From a virus: a DNA stretch of 28,029 nt. Both the position numbers and the translations under genes were made by a program. The notes beneath the pieces are model-generated. The model worked only from the letters and a program-made list of their open reading frames with translations. It was not told the origin of the DNA and searched no databases. Of the stretch, positions 12,820 to 21,645 are shown piece by piece (within the stretch, counting starts at the first letter, position 1; each line of letters begins with the position of its first letter). The stretch lies in IMG/VR virus record IMGVR_UViG_3300006929_000084, positions 1 to 28,029 of that record, one strand, 5' to 3'.

Positions 12820-14349
12820 ATGTCAACCTCAATTACTGAGCAGCTTGATAGTGTAAAACAAATGTTGACGCCTGAAAGGATGTCAACGCTTTCTTCGGCT
12901 GATCGTATTCAAGTAATGGATTTGATGGAGGCGTTGGAGAAGTCTGTTCGTAGAGAGAGGGCGCAGGAAGACTTTCTTTCTTTTTGTTCTTCTGTATGGC
13001 CAGCGTTTATGGAAGGTGGGCACCACAGAAAGATGGCAAGGGCGTTTGAACGTGTTGCTAGTGGGGAGTGTAAGAGGCTTATGATTAACATGCCCCCTCG
13101 TATGGGTAAGTCTCAGCTTACCTCTTGGTTATTGCCAGCTTGGATTATGGGCAAGATGCCTGAGAAGAAAATTATTATGGCTTCTCACACCGCCGAGCTT
13201 GCTATTCGCTTTGGTAGAATGGTTAGAAACCTGATTGGTAGTGAAGAGTTTAAGGATGTCTTTCCCGAAACATCACTTACTGCTGACTCAAAGGCTGCTG
13301 GTCGCTTTGATGTATCAGGTGGTGGTGAGTATTTCTCTGTGGGTGTTGGTGGTGCGGTAACTGGTCGTGGTGCTGATTTGCTTATTATAGATGACCCGCA
13401 CTCAGAACAACAGGGGCAGCAAGCTGATCCAAAGGTATTTGATTCTACCTATGAGTGGTTTAGTTCTGGCCCTCGTCAGCGTCTTCAGCCCGGAGGCGCA
13501 ATCATTATTGTGATGACTCGCTGGAGTCAGAAGGATTTGTGTGGGCAAATCACAAGAGATTCTATGCAGCGAGATGGATCTGATGATTGGGAGGTGATTG
13601 AGTTACCCGCAATACTGCCGTCAGGTAGTTCGTTGTGGCCTGAATACTGGCCGATTGATGAATTAGAAAAGCTCAAGGCTGAACTGCCTATATCCAAATG
13701 GGAGGCGCAGTACCAGCAACAGCCTACATCTGAAGAGTCTGCAATCATTAAAAGAGATTGGTGGCAAGTTTGGGAGGAGCGTGATCCGCCTGATGTGTCG
13801 TTTGTGATTCAGTCTTGGGATACAGCGTTTATGAAACATGAACGGGCTGACTATTCTGCCTGTACAACATGGGGCGTGTTTTACAAAGAGAATGACGAAG
13901 GGATGCTTGCACCCAACATAATCCTATTAGATGCCTTAAAAGAGCGCATGGAGTTTCCTACGCTCAAGAAACGAGCTTATGAGATGTATGTGGATTGGCA
14001 ACCTGATGCATTTATCGTAGAAGCAAAGGCCGCAGGTGCGCCGTTGATCTATGAATTAAGGGCTGTGGGGATTAGCGTACAGGAGTACACTCCTTCTCGT
14101 GGCAATGATAAGGTGTCCCGTGTAAACGCTGTTGCAGATTTTTTTGCGTCAGGCATTGTTTGGGCACCACCGAAAAGATGGGCCGAGGAAGTGATTGAAG
14201 AGTTTGCCTCATTTCCTATTGGCGATCACGATGACTTGGTTGACTCATCAACACAAGCGTTACTTAGATTTAGGCAAGGCGGCTTTATTGCACTTGATCA
14301 CGATGATTATGAAGAAAGCCAGCCACGGCGAATTGCTAACTATTACTAG
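12820..14349 (+). CDS. terminase large subunit
   Basis: A 509-residue packaging motor. The ATPase domain has a Walker A-type MPPRMGKS (91-98) and Walker B LLIIDD (187-192). The C-terminal nuclease of the RNase H fold has D334 in QSWDTAF, E401-like acidic residues in the AFIVEAKAAG region, and a final acidic cluster GDHDDLVD (468-475). It cuts concatemeric DNA and pumps it through the portal. AGGA lies ten bases before the ATG, just after the TTTACA/TGTAAA hairpin. The stop is followed within four bases by GTTTAAAC (14353-14360) in the gap to the portal gene. Confidence 0.95.
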   Translation: MSTSITEQLDSVKQMLTPERMSTLSSADRIQVMDLMEALEKSVRRERAQEDFLSFCSSVWPAFMEGGHHRKMARAFERVASGECKRLMINMPPRMGKSQLTSWLLPAWIMGKMPEKKIIMASHTAELAIRFGRMVRNLIGSEEFKDVFPETSLTADSKAAGRFDVSGGGEYFSVGVGGAVTGRGADLLIIDDPHSEQQGQQADPKVFDSTYEWFSSGPRQRLQPGGAIIIVMTRWSQKDLCGQITRDSMQRDGSDDWEVIELPAILPSGSSLWPEYWPIDELEKLKAELPISKWEAQYQQQPTSEESAIIKRDWWQVWEERDPPDVSFVIQSWDTAFMKHERADYSACTTWGVFYKENDEGMLAPNIILLDALKERMEFPTLKKRAYEMYVDWQPDAFIVEAKAAGAPLIYELRAVGISVQEYTPSRGNDKVSRVNAVADFFASGIVWAPPKRWAEEVIEEFASFPIGDHDDLVDSSTQALLRFRQGGFIALDHDDYEESQPRRIANYY

Positions 14350-14382
14350 GGCGTTTAAACTCGCCGCGATGAGGGAAACACT

Positions 14383-16983
14383 ATGGCTGTAGATAAGTCA
14401 CTAGACGCTTTAGAAATGGCCGATATGGCTGGAAGATTAGAAGCTTCGCAGCCAGCAATGGTTGTTGAAATAGAAAACCCTGACTCAGTTGCAATTGAGA
14501 CTGAAGATGGTGGAATGATCATTGATTTTGATCCAAAGCCTGAAGTAGATGACGCACCGTTTGATGCAAACCTAGCTGAGTTTATGGACGATATGGATCT
14601 TGACATGCTCGGTTCAGAGCTTGTTTCAGCATTTGAAGATGACCTTGCATCCAGAAGAGATTGGGAAGACACCTACGTCGAAGGTCTTGATCTTCTTGGT
14701 TTAAAAATTGAAGAGCGTACTGAGCCATGGCCCGGAGCTTGTGGCGTACACCACCCCTTGCTAGCCGAGTCAGTTATTAGATTTCAGTCTCAGGCAATTG
14801 GGGAGCTGTTTCCAGCGCAAGGCCCAGCAAGAACGAAGATAGTTGGCGAGGCGGATGATGAGGTATACAAGCAAGCAAATCGTATACAAAACTATTTGAA
14901 CTACTTGCTTACTGAGGAAATGACAGAGTTTCGTCCTGAAACAGAGCGGATGTTGTTTTCTTTACCTTTGGCTGGTAGCGCATTCAAGAAAGTTTATTAC
15001 GATGTAACCATGGGCAGACCGTGCTCAATGTTTGTTCCAGCAGAAGACCTTGTTGTTTTTAACGGGGCAACAGACTTGAAGTCATTGACTCGTATGACAC
15101 ATAGGATGCGCAAGACGGGTAATGATGTTCGCAAGCTGCAAGTTGCAGGGTTTTACAGAGATGTAGAGCTTAAAGGCGGCGATTCTCAGGTTGACCAAGT
15201 AAAAGAAAAATACAGTGAATTGACAGGAGAAAGTTATTCTCCATCAGGTGGATCTAATTATTTATTTGGAGAAACTGTATATACATTGCTAGAGATTCAA
15301 GTAGAGCTTGATCTTGAGGGCTTTGAGGACATGAAGGATGGCGAGCCTACAGGCATTGCTATTCCTTATGTTGTGACTGTAGACAAAGACTCTGCTGCAA
15401 TTTTATCTATTCGCCGAAACTACTATGAAGATGATCCGCTCAAGCGTAAGCGTGATCACTTTGTACACTATGAATATATTCCGGGCTTAGGCTTTTATGG
15501 ATTAGGTTTAGTGCATTTGATTGGTGGGTTAGTTAAATCCTCAACCTCAATACTACGTCAGCTGGTTGACGCTGGTACTTTGGCAAACCTTCCCGGCGGT
15601 TTGAAGACAAGGGGTATGCGTATTACCGCAGATGATACTCCAATTATGCCCGGAGAGTTTCGTGATGTAGATGTTCCCGGCGGAACAATAAAAGAAAACA
15701 TTTCGTTTTTGCCATACAAAGAACCAAGCACAACGCTCTATAACCTTCTTGGGAACCTTGTAGAAGAAGCTCGACGTTTTGCATCAATGGCTGATGTAAA
15801 GGCGTCAGACATGAATAGCCAAGCTCCTGTGGGTACTACGCTTGCATTGATAGAGCGGAACATGAAAGTAATGTCTGCAATACAGGCAAGACTTCATGCA
15901 TCTATGAAAAATGAGCTTAGGCTTGTAACTAATATCGTTAAAGACTTTGGGCCGAGTGAGTATCCATATCAGCCATATGGTGAAAAGCAGGATATTCAAA
16001 AAGACTTTAATGACCAGATAGATGTGGTGCCTGTGGCAAATCCAAATGCTGCAACTATGTCTCAGCGTATTATGCAGTATCAGGCTGCGTTGCAGCTGTC
16101 TCAGCAATCGCCTCAGCTTTACGACTTACCGGCATTGCATCGGCAAATGCTAGAAGCGCTAGGTATTAGAGATCCAGAAACACTTGTTCCAGATACAGAT
16201 GACTTTGCTCCTAAAGACCCTGTTACAGAAAACATGGATTTTATAAACGGAGAGCCAGTGAAGGCGTTTGCTTATCAAGACCACGAAGCGCATATCAAGA
16301 CGCATATGGCTGCGATGCAAGATCCAAAACTTTTGGAGCTTATGGCGCAAGCGCCCAATCAACAGGCAATTCAAGCAGCAGTATCTGCACATATCGCAGA
16401 ACACTTGGCGTTCCAATACAGAGTGGAGATACAAAAGGAACTTGGTTTGGATCTTCCTTCAACAGAAACAGAGCTGCCGCCTGAGATTGAGTCCAAGCTG
16501 TCATCACTTGTTGCGCAAGCAGCAGAGCAGTTGTTGCAAAAGGATCAGGCAGAGGCCCAGCAAGCACAACAGCAAGCACAAGCAAATGATCCAATCTTGC
16601 AGTTGAAGCAAAAAGAACTTCAAATCGAAGAACAAACAGCTATGGCTAAAGCGCAATCAGATGCGCAGCGAGTAGCAACAGCGCAAGAAAAACTGGCGCT
16701 TGATGCTCGTAAGGCAGAGATGAGAGATCAATTAGAGCGAATGAAGCTTGAACAAGATATGAACGAGCTTCAGATGAAGATCAACAGTGAAGAAAGAATT
16801 ACTCAAGCGGAGCTTGATGCAAAAGCTAAGATTGCTGGCGCAGAGCTAGGCGCAAGAATTGTTGATAAAACTAATGATCGAGATGCTGCAATTGAGCGAG
16901 CTAATCTTGTAGAAAAAAGCAAAGGCGCTGAAATAGGTCGCAAGCTTGCAGATCAGATTATGAATCCAAAACGCAATGGGTGA
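14383..16983 (+). CDS. portal protein
   Basis: An 866-residue portal, long for the family. An acidic N-terminal extension (about 1-75) precedes the core with RTEPWPGACGVHHPLLAESV near 110-130, DVTMGRPCSMFVPAEDLVVF near 207-225, and DVKASDMNSQAPVGTTLALI near 470-490. The last 180 residues are Q/E/K/A-rich coiled coil, probably forming the inner barrel of the dodecamer. It serves as the DNA channel and the nucleus for head assembly. GAGGG lies seven bases before the ATG. The 3' end overlaps the next gene by 8 bp. Confidence 0.88.
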   Translation: MAVDKSLDALEMADMAGRLEASQPAMVVEIENPDSVAIETEDGGMIIDFDPKPEVDDAPFDANLAEFMDDMDLDMLGSELVSAFEDDLASRRDWEDTYVEGLDLLGLKIEERTEPWPGACGVHHPLLAESVIRFQSQAIGELFPAQGPARTKIVGEADDEVYKQANRIQNYLNYLLTEEMTEFRPETERMLFSLPLAGSAFKKVYYDVTMGRPCSMFVPAEDLVVFNGATDLKSLTRMTHRMRKTGNDVRKLQVAGFYRDVELKGGDSQVDQVKEKYSELTGESYSPSGGSNYLFGETVYTLLEIQVELDLEGFEDMKDGEPTGIAIPYVVTVDKDSAAILSIRRNYYEDDPLKRKRDHFVHYEYIPGLGFYGLGLVHLIGGLVKSSTSILRQLVDAGTLANLPGGLKTRGMRITADDTPIMPGEFRDVDVPGGTIKENISFLPYKEPSTTLYNLLGNLVEEARRFASMADVKASDMNSQAPVGTTLALIERNMKVMSAIQARLHASMKNELRLVTNIVKDFGPSEYPYQPYGEKQDIQKDFNDQIDVVPVANPNAATMSQRIMQYQAALQLSQQSPQLYDLPALHRQMLEALGIRDPETLVPDTDDFAPKDPVTENMDFINGEPVKAFAYQDHEAHIKTHMAAMQDPKLLELMAQAPNQQAIQAAVSAHIAEHLAFQYRVEIQKELGLDLPSTETELPPEIESKLSSLVAQAAEQLLQKDQAEAQQAQQQAQANDPILQLKQKELQIEEQTAMAKAQSDAQRVATAQEKLALDARKAEMRDQLERMKLEQDMNELQMKINSEERITQAELDAKAKIAGAELGARIVDKTNDRDAAIERANLVEKSKGAEIGRKLADQIMNPKRNG

Positions 16984-17179
16984 TTTTATTGACCCTCAGT
17001 TCATTGATTTGATATTGTCGCGTTTAAACGACCTTGAGTCGCATTGTAAAGAAAAGCTGATTGCAGGATCAGTTGAGTCTATTGAAGACTATAAATTGTA
17101 TAGAGGGCAGCTTGAAGGGTTACAAATGGCTGCTAGAGAAATACGAGAAGTAGCAGACAAGACCTTTACAGAAATTTAG
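16976..17179 (+). CDS. small conserved head-module protein
   Basis: A 67-residue protein, mostly helical: FIDPQFIDLILSRLNDLESH, then DYKLYRGQLEGLQMAAREIR. Small proteins with the pattern Y-x2-x-G-x-L-x-G-L between portal and scaffold occur in many phages; their role is unknown. It overlaps the portal end by 8 bp. GTTTAAAC at 17022 encodes R-L-N-D. A 57-bp gap follows with an ACACTT/AAGTGT inverted repeat (17203-17220). Confidence 0.65.
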   Translation: MGDFIDPQFIDLILSRLNDLESHCKEKLIAGSVESIEDYKLYRGQLEGLQMAAREIREVADKTFTEI

Positions 17180-17236
17180 CATCATCAGGATGCGCGGGTA
17201 CTACACTTCCCTTTAAGTGTTGCAGAGAGCGAAAAT

Positions 17237-17635
17237 ATGACAGCAGCAGAAGTGGACTTAACGTCCATTGGCGCTGAAGAAGACAAAGCAGATACAGAAA
17301 AAGCTAGTCAACTTCCAGTGCCTACTGGATACCACATCCTTATTGGACTACCGGAGATAGAGGAAAAAACAGAAGGCGGCATTATTAAGGCAAGGACAAC
17401 GCTAGAAATCGAAGAAACCGCTTCGATGGTGGGGTTTGTTATTGCGATGGGGCCGGACTGTTATAAAGATAAAAAGCGATTTCCCAACGGGCCTTGGTGC
17501 AAAGAGGGAGACTTTATCTTAATGAGGGCGTATAGCGGAACCAGAATAAAGATTCATGGCAAAGAATTCCGTTTGATTAACGATGATACACCCGAAGCCG
17601 TAGTAGATGATCCAAGAGGTATAAGCCGTGTCTGA
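17237..17635 (+). CDS. GroES-like co-chaperonin (Cpn10)
   Basis: A 132-residue protein with the Cpn10 beta-barrel pattern: PTGYHILIGLPEIEEKTEGG at the start of the barrel, a stretch in the mobile-loop position (IIKARTTLEIEETASMVGFV), AMGPDCYKDKKRFPNGPWCK, GDFILMRAYSGTRIKIHGKE and FRLINDD. Phage co-chaperonins such as T4 gp31 cap host GroEL to fold the capsid protein. Its place between portal and scaffold fits that role. An extra loop around YKDKKRFPNGPWC is typical of phage versions. The ribosome binding site is weak. The stop overlaps the GTG start of the scaffold gene. Confidence 0.85.
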   Translation: MTAAEVDLTSIGAEEDKADTEKASQLPVPTGYHILIGLPEIEEKTEGGIIKARTTLEIEETASMVGFVIAMGPDCYKDKKRFPNGPWCKEGDFILMRAYSGTRIKIHGKEFRLINDDTPEAVVDDPRGISRV

Positions 17636-18539
17636 AGAAGTAGCATTACCGGAACCCGATGATATTGAAATTATTGAGGTAGACGATACTCCAGAAGAGG
17701 ATCGTCGCCCTGTCAGAACAGATGTTGAACCTTTTAACATTGATGAAGAGATTGACGTTCAAGATGAGCGTGTTAAAAAGCGTTTAAACAGACTAAAATA
17801 TGAGTATCATCAACAGCGCAGAGAAAAAGAAGCTGCGCAAAGATTAAGAGATGAAGCTGTGCAGTTTGCACAAGGAACCCAATCAGAGGTTCAGCGCTTA
17901 CAAGGACTTGTAGGCCAGAGCGAGCAAGCATTGCTTCAGAGTGTACAGAACCGAACCGAAGCTGAATTAGCGGCGGCGAAGCAAAAGTACAAGCAAGCCC
18001 ACGAAGAGGGCGATACAGATACTATGGTTGAGGCGCAAGAGCAGCTTGCGCAAATACAGGCGGATAGAGCTTATATACAGAACTATCAGCCTCAAATGCA
18101 GCCACAGGTGCAGGGGCAACAGCAACCCCCTGCTAATACGGTGGGACAGCCACCGCAACAGCAACAGCTTGACCCGCGATTGCAGGGATGGCTGGGGCAA
18201 AACACTTGGTTTGGAGCGCCCGGAAACGAAGCAGTCACAGGATTTGCTTATGGGCTTGACGAGATGTTAGTAAAAAGGGGTGTCGAAAGAAACTCCCCTG
18301 AGTATTTTGCAGCTATTGACAAGGCGTTGAGAGATTCATTTCCTTCAGCCTTTGGTATAGAAGCAAAAGATGAAGGTGCTACCTCTCAAACAAGGACATC
18401 ATCTTCGCCAGTTGCACCAGCGCAACGAAGTGGTGGTAAGAAAACACAGGTTAAATTGAGTAGCTCGGAAATCCAGCTTATCAAGAAACTAGGAATTACC
18501 CCGCAGCAGTATGCTGCCCAGAAACAGAGGATGTCGTAA
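17628..18539 (+). CDS. capsid scaffolding protein
   Basis: A 303-residue protein with scaffold composition: a strongly acidic N-terminus (about 1-45), a long coiled coil rich in Q, E, K and A (about 50-145), a Q/P-rich linker and a short basic C-terminal region with GGKKTQVKLSSSEIQLIKKL that would bind the capsid protein. It guides procapsid assembly and is absent from the mature head. The start is a GTG (17628) with GAGG upstream, overlapping the co-chaperonin end by 8 bp. GTTTAAAC at 17782 encodes R-L-N-R. The end overlaps the next gene as TAATG. Confidence 0.75.
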   Translation: MSEEVALPEPDDIEIIEVDDTPEEDRRPVRTDVEPFNIDEEIDVQDERVKKRLNRLKYEYHQQRREKEAAQRLRDEAVQFAQGTQSEVQRLQGLVGQSEQALLQSVQNRTEAELAAAKQKYKQAHEEGDTDTMVEAQEQLAQIQADRAYIQNYQPQMQPQVQGQQQPPANTVGQPPQQQQLDPRLQGWLGQNTWFGAPGNEAVTGFAYGLDEMLVKRGVERNSPEYFAAIDKALRDSFPSAFGIEAKDEGATSQTRTSSSPVAPAQRSGGKKTQVKLSSSEIQLIKKLGITPQQYAAQKQRMS

Positions 18540-18988
18540 TGAGCGAAACAAGAGAACCAAGAGAATTGGAGTCGAGAGATAACACAGCTAGAGAGCAGCA
18601 GTGGACACCACCCAATCTGCTACCAGATCCAATCCCACAACCGGGATGGGCATTTAGATGGATTCGTACATCTATGGTAGGGCAATCAGATGCAACTAAT
18701 GTATCTATGCGTTTTAGAGAAGGATGGGAGCCAGTGAAGCTTGAAGACCACCCAGAGCTAGAAGTTATGCCTGATCATAACTCTCAGTTCCCCGGATGCG
18801 TCGAGATTGGCGGTCAGTTATTGTGTAAGGCTCCGCAGGAAGTTGCGGATTCGCGCCAGCGTCATTACGAGGGAGTTGCAGCGCAACAAATGGAAAGTGT
18901 TGACCAATCTTACATGCGAGAAAACGATCCACGGATGCCTATGCTCCGACCTGATCGAAAGACTCGTGTAAGTAGTTTTGGTAAATAA
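18539..18988 (+). CDS. conserved head-module structural protein
   Basis: A 149-residue protein. WTPPNLLPDPIPQPGWAFRW, then IRTSMVGQSDATNVSMRFRE and GWEPVKLEDHP, matches a protein seen just upstream of the capsid gene in many environmental phages; it is taken to be a minor head or scaffold-associated protein. A further GCVEIGGQLLCKAP segment contains two cysteines. Start and scaffold stop share an A (TAATG), so expression is probably coupled. The exact role is not known. Confidence 0.6.
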   Translation: MSETREPRELESRDNTAREQQWTPPNLLPDPIPQPGWAFRWIRTSMVGQSDATNVSMRFREGWEPVKLEDHPELEVMPDHNSQFPGCVEIGGQLLCKAPQEVADSRQRHYEGVAAQQMESVDQSYMRENDPRMPMLRPDRKTRVSSFGK

Positions 18989-19021
18989 CAACTTATTTTT
19001 ATTTGTTAGGAGAACTCAGTT

Positions 19022-19600
19022 ATGGCTACTTCAGCCGCGCCCCATGGGGCAAGACCAGTTAGCACTACAAGTGCTAGTGGATCTTTCAACGGAAAGGTTC
19101 AACACCTAAGCATCGCTTCTGAATATGGTACATCTATATTTAACGGCGATTTTGTCAAAATGGTTGCCGCAGGTACTATCGAAAAAGATACAGGCACTGC
19201 TACGCTTACCACTATTGGCATTTTTATGGGCTGTAAATATACAGACCCCACCACTAAGCAGATGACTTTTAGCCAGTATTGGCCAGCGTCAACTGTCGCA
19301 ACAGATGCTATGGCATATGTATTAACAGATCCTGATGTGGTTTTCTTAATGCAAGCTGATGGCGCTATTGCTCAAACAGCACTTGGTTCTAACTTTGATG
19401 TTATCCAAACTGCTGGAACAACCGCTATCGGTAACAGCAAAAATGCTGTTGATGCCGATTCAACTGCAACTACCAATACACTGCCATTGCGAATCTATGA
19501 TTTTTACGATGGCCCCAATAGTACTATTGGTGATGCATTCACGGACGCACTCTTCATTTTTAATGTTGGTCATGCGTACAGAAACACAACCGGCGTTTAA
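19022..19600 (+). CDS. probable head decoration protein
   Basis: A 192-residue, beta-rich protein with few charges: Thr, Ser, Ala and Gly dominate (IEKDTGTATLTTIGIFMGCK, then QYWPASTVATDAMAYVLTDP). Position just before the capsid gene and composition suggest a decoration or cement protein on the head surface. A strong AGGAG precedes the ATG, and AAGGAG before the capsid gene follows 13 bp after its end, so both are expected to be highly expressed together. Confidence 0.55.
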   Translation: MATSAAPHGARPVSTTSASGSFNGKVQHLSIASEYGTSIFNGDFVKMVAAGTIEKDTGTATLTTIGIFMGCKYTDPTTKQMTFSQYWPASTVATDAMAYVLTDPDVVFLMQADGAIAQTALGSNFDVIQTAGTTAIGNSKNAVDADSTATTNTLPLRIYDFYDGPNSTIGDAFTDALFIFNVGHAYRNTTGV

Positions 19601-19613
19601 GGAGAATTAAGCA

Positions 19614-20552
19614 ATGGCAATTTCAAGAGCGCAAATGCTTAAAGAACTCCTACCGGGGCTTAATGCTCTTTTCGGTTTGGAGTACACAAAGTACGAAGAC
19701 GAACATACTCAAATTTACGATACAGAATCTTCTGATCGTTCGTTTGAGGAAGAAGTCAAGCTAAGTGGTTTTGGCGCAGCACCAACAAAAGGCGAAGGTG
19801 AAAGCATTACATATGATGCTGCACAAGAGTCTTTTACTGCTCGCTTTAATCACGAGACAGTGGCTATGGGTTTTGCGATCACCGAGGAAGCGATGGAAGA
19901 TAATCTTTACGATTCTCTTTCTGCTCGCTACACCAAGGCGTTAGCACGAGCTATGGCATACACCAAGCAGGTTAAAGCTGCACAGCCATTAAACAATGGT
20001 TTTACAAACTCATTCCAATCGGGTGACGGCGTAAACTTGTTTACCGCTTCTGGCGATGGCGTTACTGGTGGTGATGGACACCCTCTTGTGAGTGGTGGCA
20101 AGAACAGCAACCGTCCTGCGACGGCAGCTGACTTGAACGAAACTTCTTTAGAGGCAGCTATCATTGCTATTGCAGGATGGACTGACGAGCGTGGATTGCT
20201 GATTGCAGCCCGTCCTCGCAAGTTGATTGTTCCACCTGCGTTAATGTTTACCGCAACTCGCATCCTTCAGACTGAAGGTCGCGTTGGTACGGCAGACAAT
20301 GATCTGAACGCTATCTATACAAATGGCAGCATTCCAGAAGGCTACTCAGTAAATCACTACCTCACAGATACAAATGCGTGGTTCTTGATTACTGACGTTC
20401 CAAATGGCATGAAGCACTTTGAACGGGCAGCTTTAGAAAATTCTATGGACGGCGACTTCGATACTGGCAACGTGCGCTATAAAGCGCGTGAACGCTACAG
20501 TTTCGGTGTTTCTGATCCGCTTGGAATTTTCGGATCACCCGGCTCTAGCTAG
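19614..20552 (+). CDS. major capsid protein (Mu gpT-like, HK97 fold)
   Basis: A 312-residue protein. MAISRAQMLKELLPGLNALF, then FEEEVKLSGFGAAPTKGEGE, ETVAMGFAITEEAMEDNLYD, SLSARYTKALARAMAYTKQV and the C-terminal GNVRYKARERYSFGVSDPLG match the Mu gpT-like major head protein family, common in environmental tailed phages. It forms the icosahedral shell. AAGGAG precedes the ATG. A strong terminator follows directly, which should uncouple high capsid expression from the connector and tail genes. Confidence 0.9.
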   Translation: MAISRAQMLKELLPGLNALFGLEYTKYEDEHTQIYDTESSDRSFEEEVKLSGFGAAPTKGEGESITYDAAQESFTARFNHETVAMGFAITEEAMEDNLYDSLSARYTKALARAMAYTKQVKAAQPLNNGFTNSFQSGDGVNLFTASGDGVTGGDGHPLVSGGKNSNRPATAADLNETSLEAAIIAIAGWTDERGLLIAARPRKLIVPPALMFTATRILQTEGRVGTADNDLNAIYTNGSIPEGYSVNHYLTDTNAWFLITDVPNGMKHFERAALENSMDGDFDTGNVRYKARERYSFGVSDPLGIFGSPGSS

Positions 20553-20559
20553 AGCTTTT

Positions 20560-20598
20560 AAGGACTACTCAGGTTATACTTGGGTAGTCCTTTTTTTT
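20560..20598 (+). terminator. rho-independent terminator after the capsid gene
   Basis: AAGGACTAC...GTAGTCCTT forms a 9-bp stem, extended by weaker pairs around a short loop, and is followed by a run of eight T (20591-20598). It sits eight bases after the capsid stop and would end most of the head-gene transcripts. Confidence 0.9.
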
Positions 20599-20610
20599 AT
20601 CCTGACTAAT

Positions 20611-20626
20611 TGTTTCACGTGAAACA
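20611..20626. promoter_or_regulatory. perfect parS (ParB-binding) site
   Basis: TGTTTCACGTGAAACA, a complete 16-bp palindrome, is identical to the bacterial chromosomal parS consensus TGTTNCACGTGAAACA bound by ParB/Spo0J. It lies in the non-coding gap between the capsid terminator and the next gene, about 30 bp before that gene's ribosome binding site. No parA or parB gene is in the window, so the ligand would be host ParB or a phage protein encoded elsewhere. Confidence 0.85.
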
Positions 20627-20655
20627 TTAGACACTAGCCAAGACAGGAGAACTAC

Positions 20656-21183
20656 ATGGCTAATACAACCTTCAACGGTTCAGTCCGCTCGGAGAACGGC
20701 TTTGCAGTCGTTTCAAAAAATAGCAGCACTGGCGCAATTACAACGTCCTTTACGCTTGATGGCTCTGGTATGCAGGTAGCTCCTGTATCACTTGCTGATG
20801 CTGCATCAACTACTCTTACTGCTGCTACAAATGCAGGTCGCATTAATCTTGTTGGTAACAATAGCCAAGATAGCACCTACGTTTTGCCAGCCCCTACTGC
20901 GGGTATTTTTTACCGTTTTGTTTACGCTGGCGGTGCGGCAGATGCAACAGATGCGCTAATTATTACGCCCGGAAATAGCAATTTTTATATTGGCGGCGTT
21001 ACCTTTTTAGACACTGATGGCAATGAGGTAAGCAGCGTATTTTCTGATGGTAACTCTAATAGCAGCATTCAACTAAATGTTCCTGCTGGATTCGATATAA
21101 CTATCTTGGGTCTGGATACAACTAACTACCAGATCTTTGGAAATGTTACGAGTACCACTGCACCTGCATTTGCCGATCAGTAA
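20656..21183 (+). CDS. probable virion surface protein
   Basis: A 175-residue, beta-rich protein: MANTTFNGSVRSENGFAVVS, a central INLVGNNSQDSTYVLPAPTA and a late IQLNVPAGFDITILGLDTTN. Composition and the opening motif resemble virion surface proteins of marine phages, perhaps a head fibre or decoration. AGGAG is six bases before the ATG. A terminator-like hairpin follows the stop, so it may be expressed from its own short transcript starting near the parS region. The exact role is unknown. Confidence 0.5.
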   Translation: MANTTFNGSVRSENGFAVVSKNSSTGAITTSFTLDGSGMQVAPVSLADAASTTLTAATNAGRINLVGNNSQDSTYVLPAPTAGIFYRFVYAGGAADATDALIITPGNSNFYIGGVTFLDTDGNEVSSVFSDGNSNSSIQLNVPAGFDITILGLDTTNYQIFGNVTSTTAPAFADQ

Positions 21184-21198
21184 CCTTTTATAACGCAT

Positions 21199-21221
21199 GG
21201 GGCGGTTTACGCCCCTTTGTT
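21199..21221 (+). terminator. likely rho-independent terminator
   Basis: GGGGCG-GTTTA-CGCCCC is a perfect 6-bp GC stem with a 5-base loop, followed by TTTGTT. It lies 15 bases after the stop of the preceding gene. The U-tract is imperfect, so termination may be partial. Confidence 0.7.
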
Positions 21222-21232
21222 AGGAGAAAAAT

Positions 21233-21640
21233 ATGGCTGATGCAGTAGCTTCACAAACAATCCAAGACGGCCCTAGAAAAGCAATTTTTAGGTTTACCAA
21301 TGTCAGCGATGGCACTGGTGAAGCAGCAGTGAAAAAAATTGATGTATCTGCGCTTAGCGCTGACCCTATGACCGGCGCATCTTGCGCTAAAGTCACTATT
21401 GAAAAGATTTGGTATACCACTGTTGGTATGGGTGTAAAGATATTTTTTGATGCAAGCACTGATGTTTTAGCATGGCAGTTGAATGCAGATTACTCAGATA
21501 CATTAGATTTTGGCGAATTTAGTGGCATTCCAAATAACGCTGGTAGCGGAGTTACTGGTGATATTATGTTTACTACAGTTGGTCATTCTAATAATGATGT
21601 TTATAGCATTTGCATGAGCGTTATTAAGCACTACGGATAG
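21233..21640 (+). CDS. conserved structural protein
   Basis: A 135-residue, beta-rich protein. RKAIFRFTNVSDGTGEAAVK, then KIDVSALSADPMTGASCAKV and a terminal MFTTVGHSNNDVYSICMSVI, follow a pattern met in the structural modules of marine phages, probably a decoration or connector-associated protein. TTAGGAG lies eight bases before the ATG. Function is inferred only from context and composition. Confidence 0.55.
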   Translation: MADAVASQTIQDGPRKAIFRFTNVSDGTGEAAVKKIDVSALSADPMTGASCAKVTIEKIWYTTVGMGVKIFFDASTDVLAWQLNADYSDTLDFGEFSGIPNNAGSGVTGDIMFTTVGHSNNDVYSICMSVIKHYG

Positions 21641-21645
21641 GCTTT

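Noticed and set aside
16159-16606. Frames of 84-112 codons on both strands within the portal C-terminus
   Set aside because: They arise from the Q/A/E-rich coiled-coil coding sequence of the portal gene.
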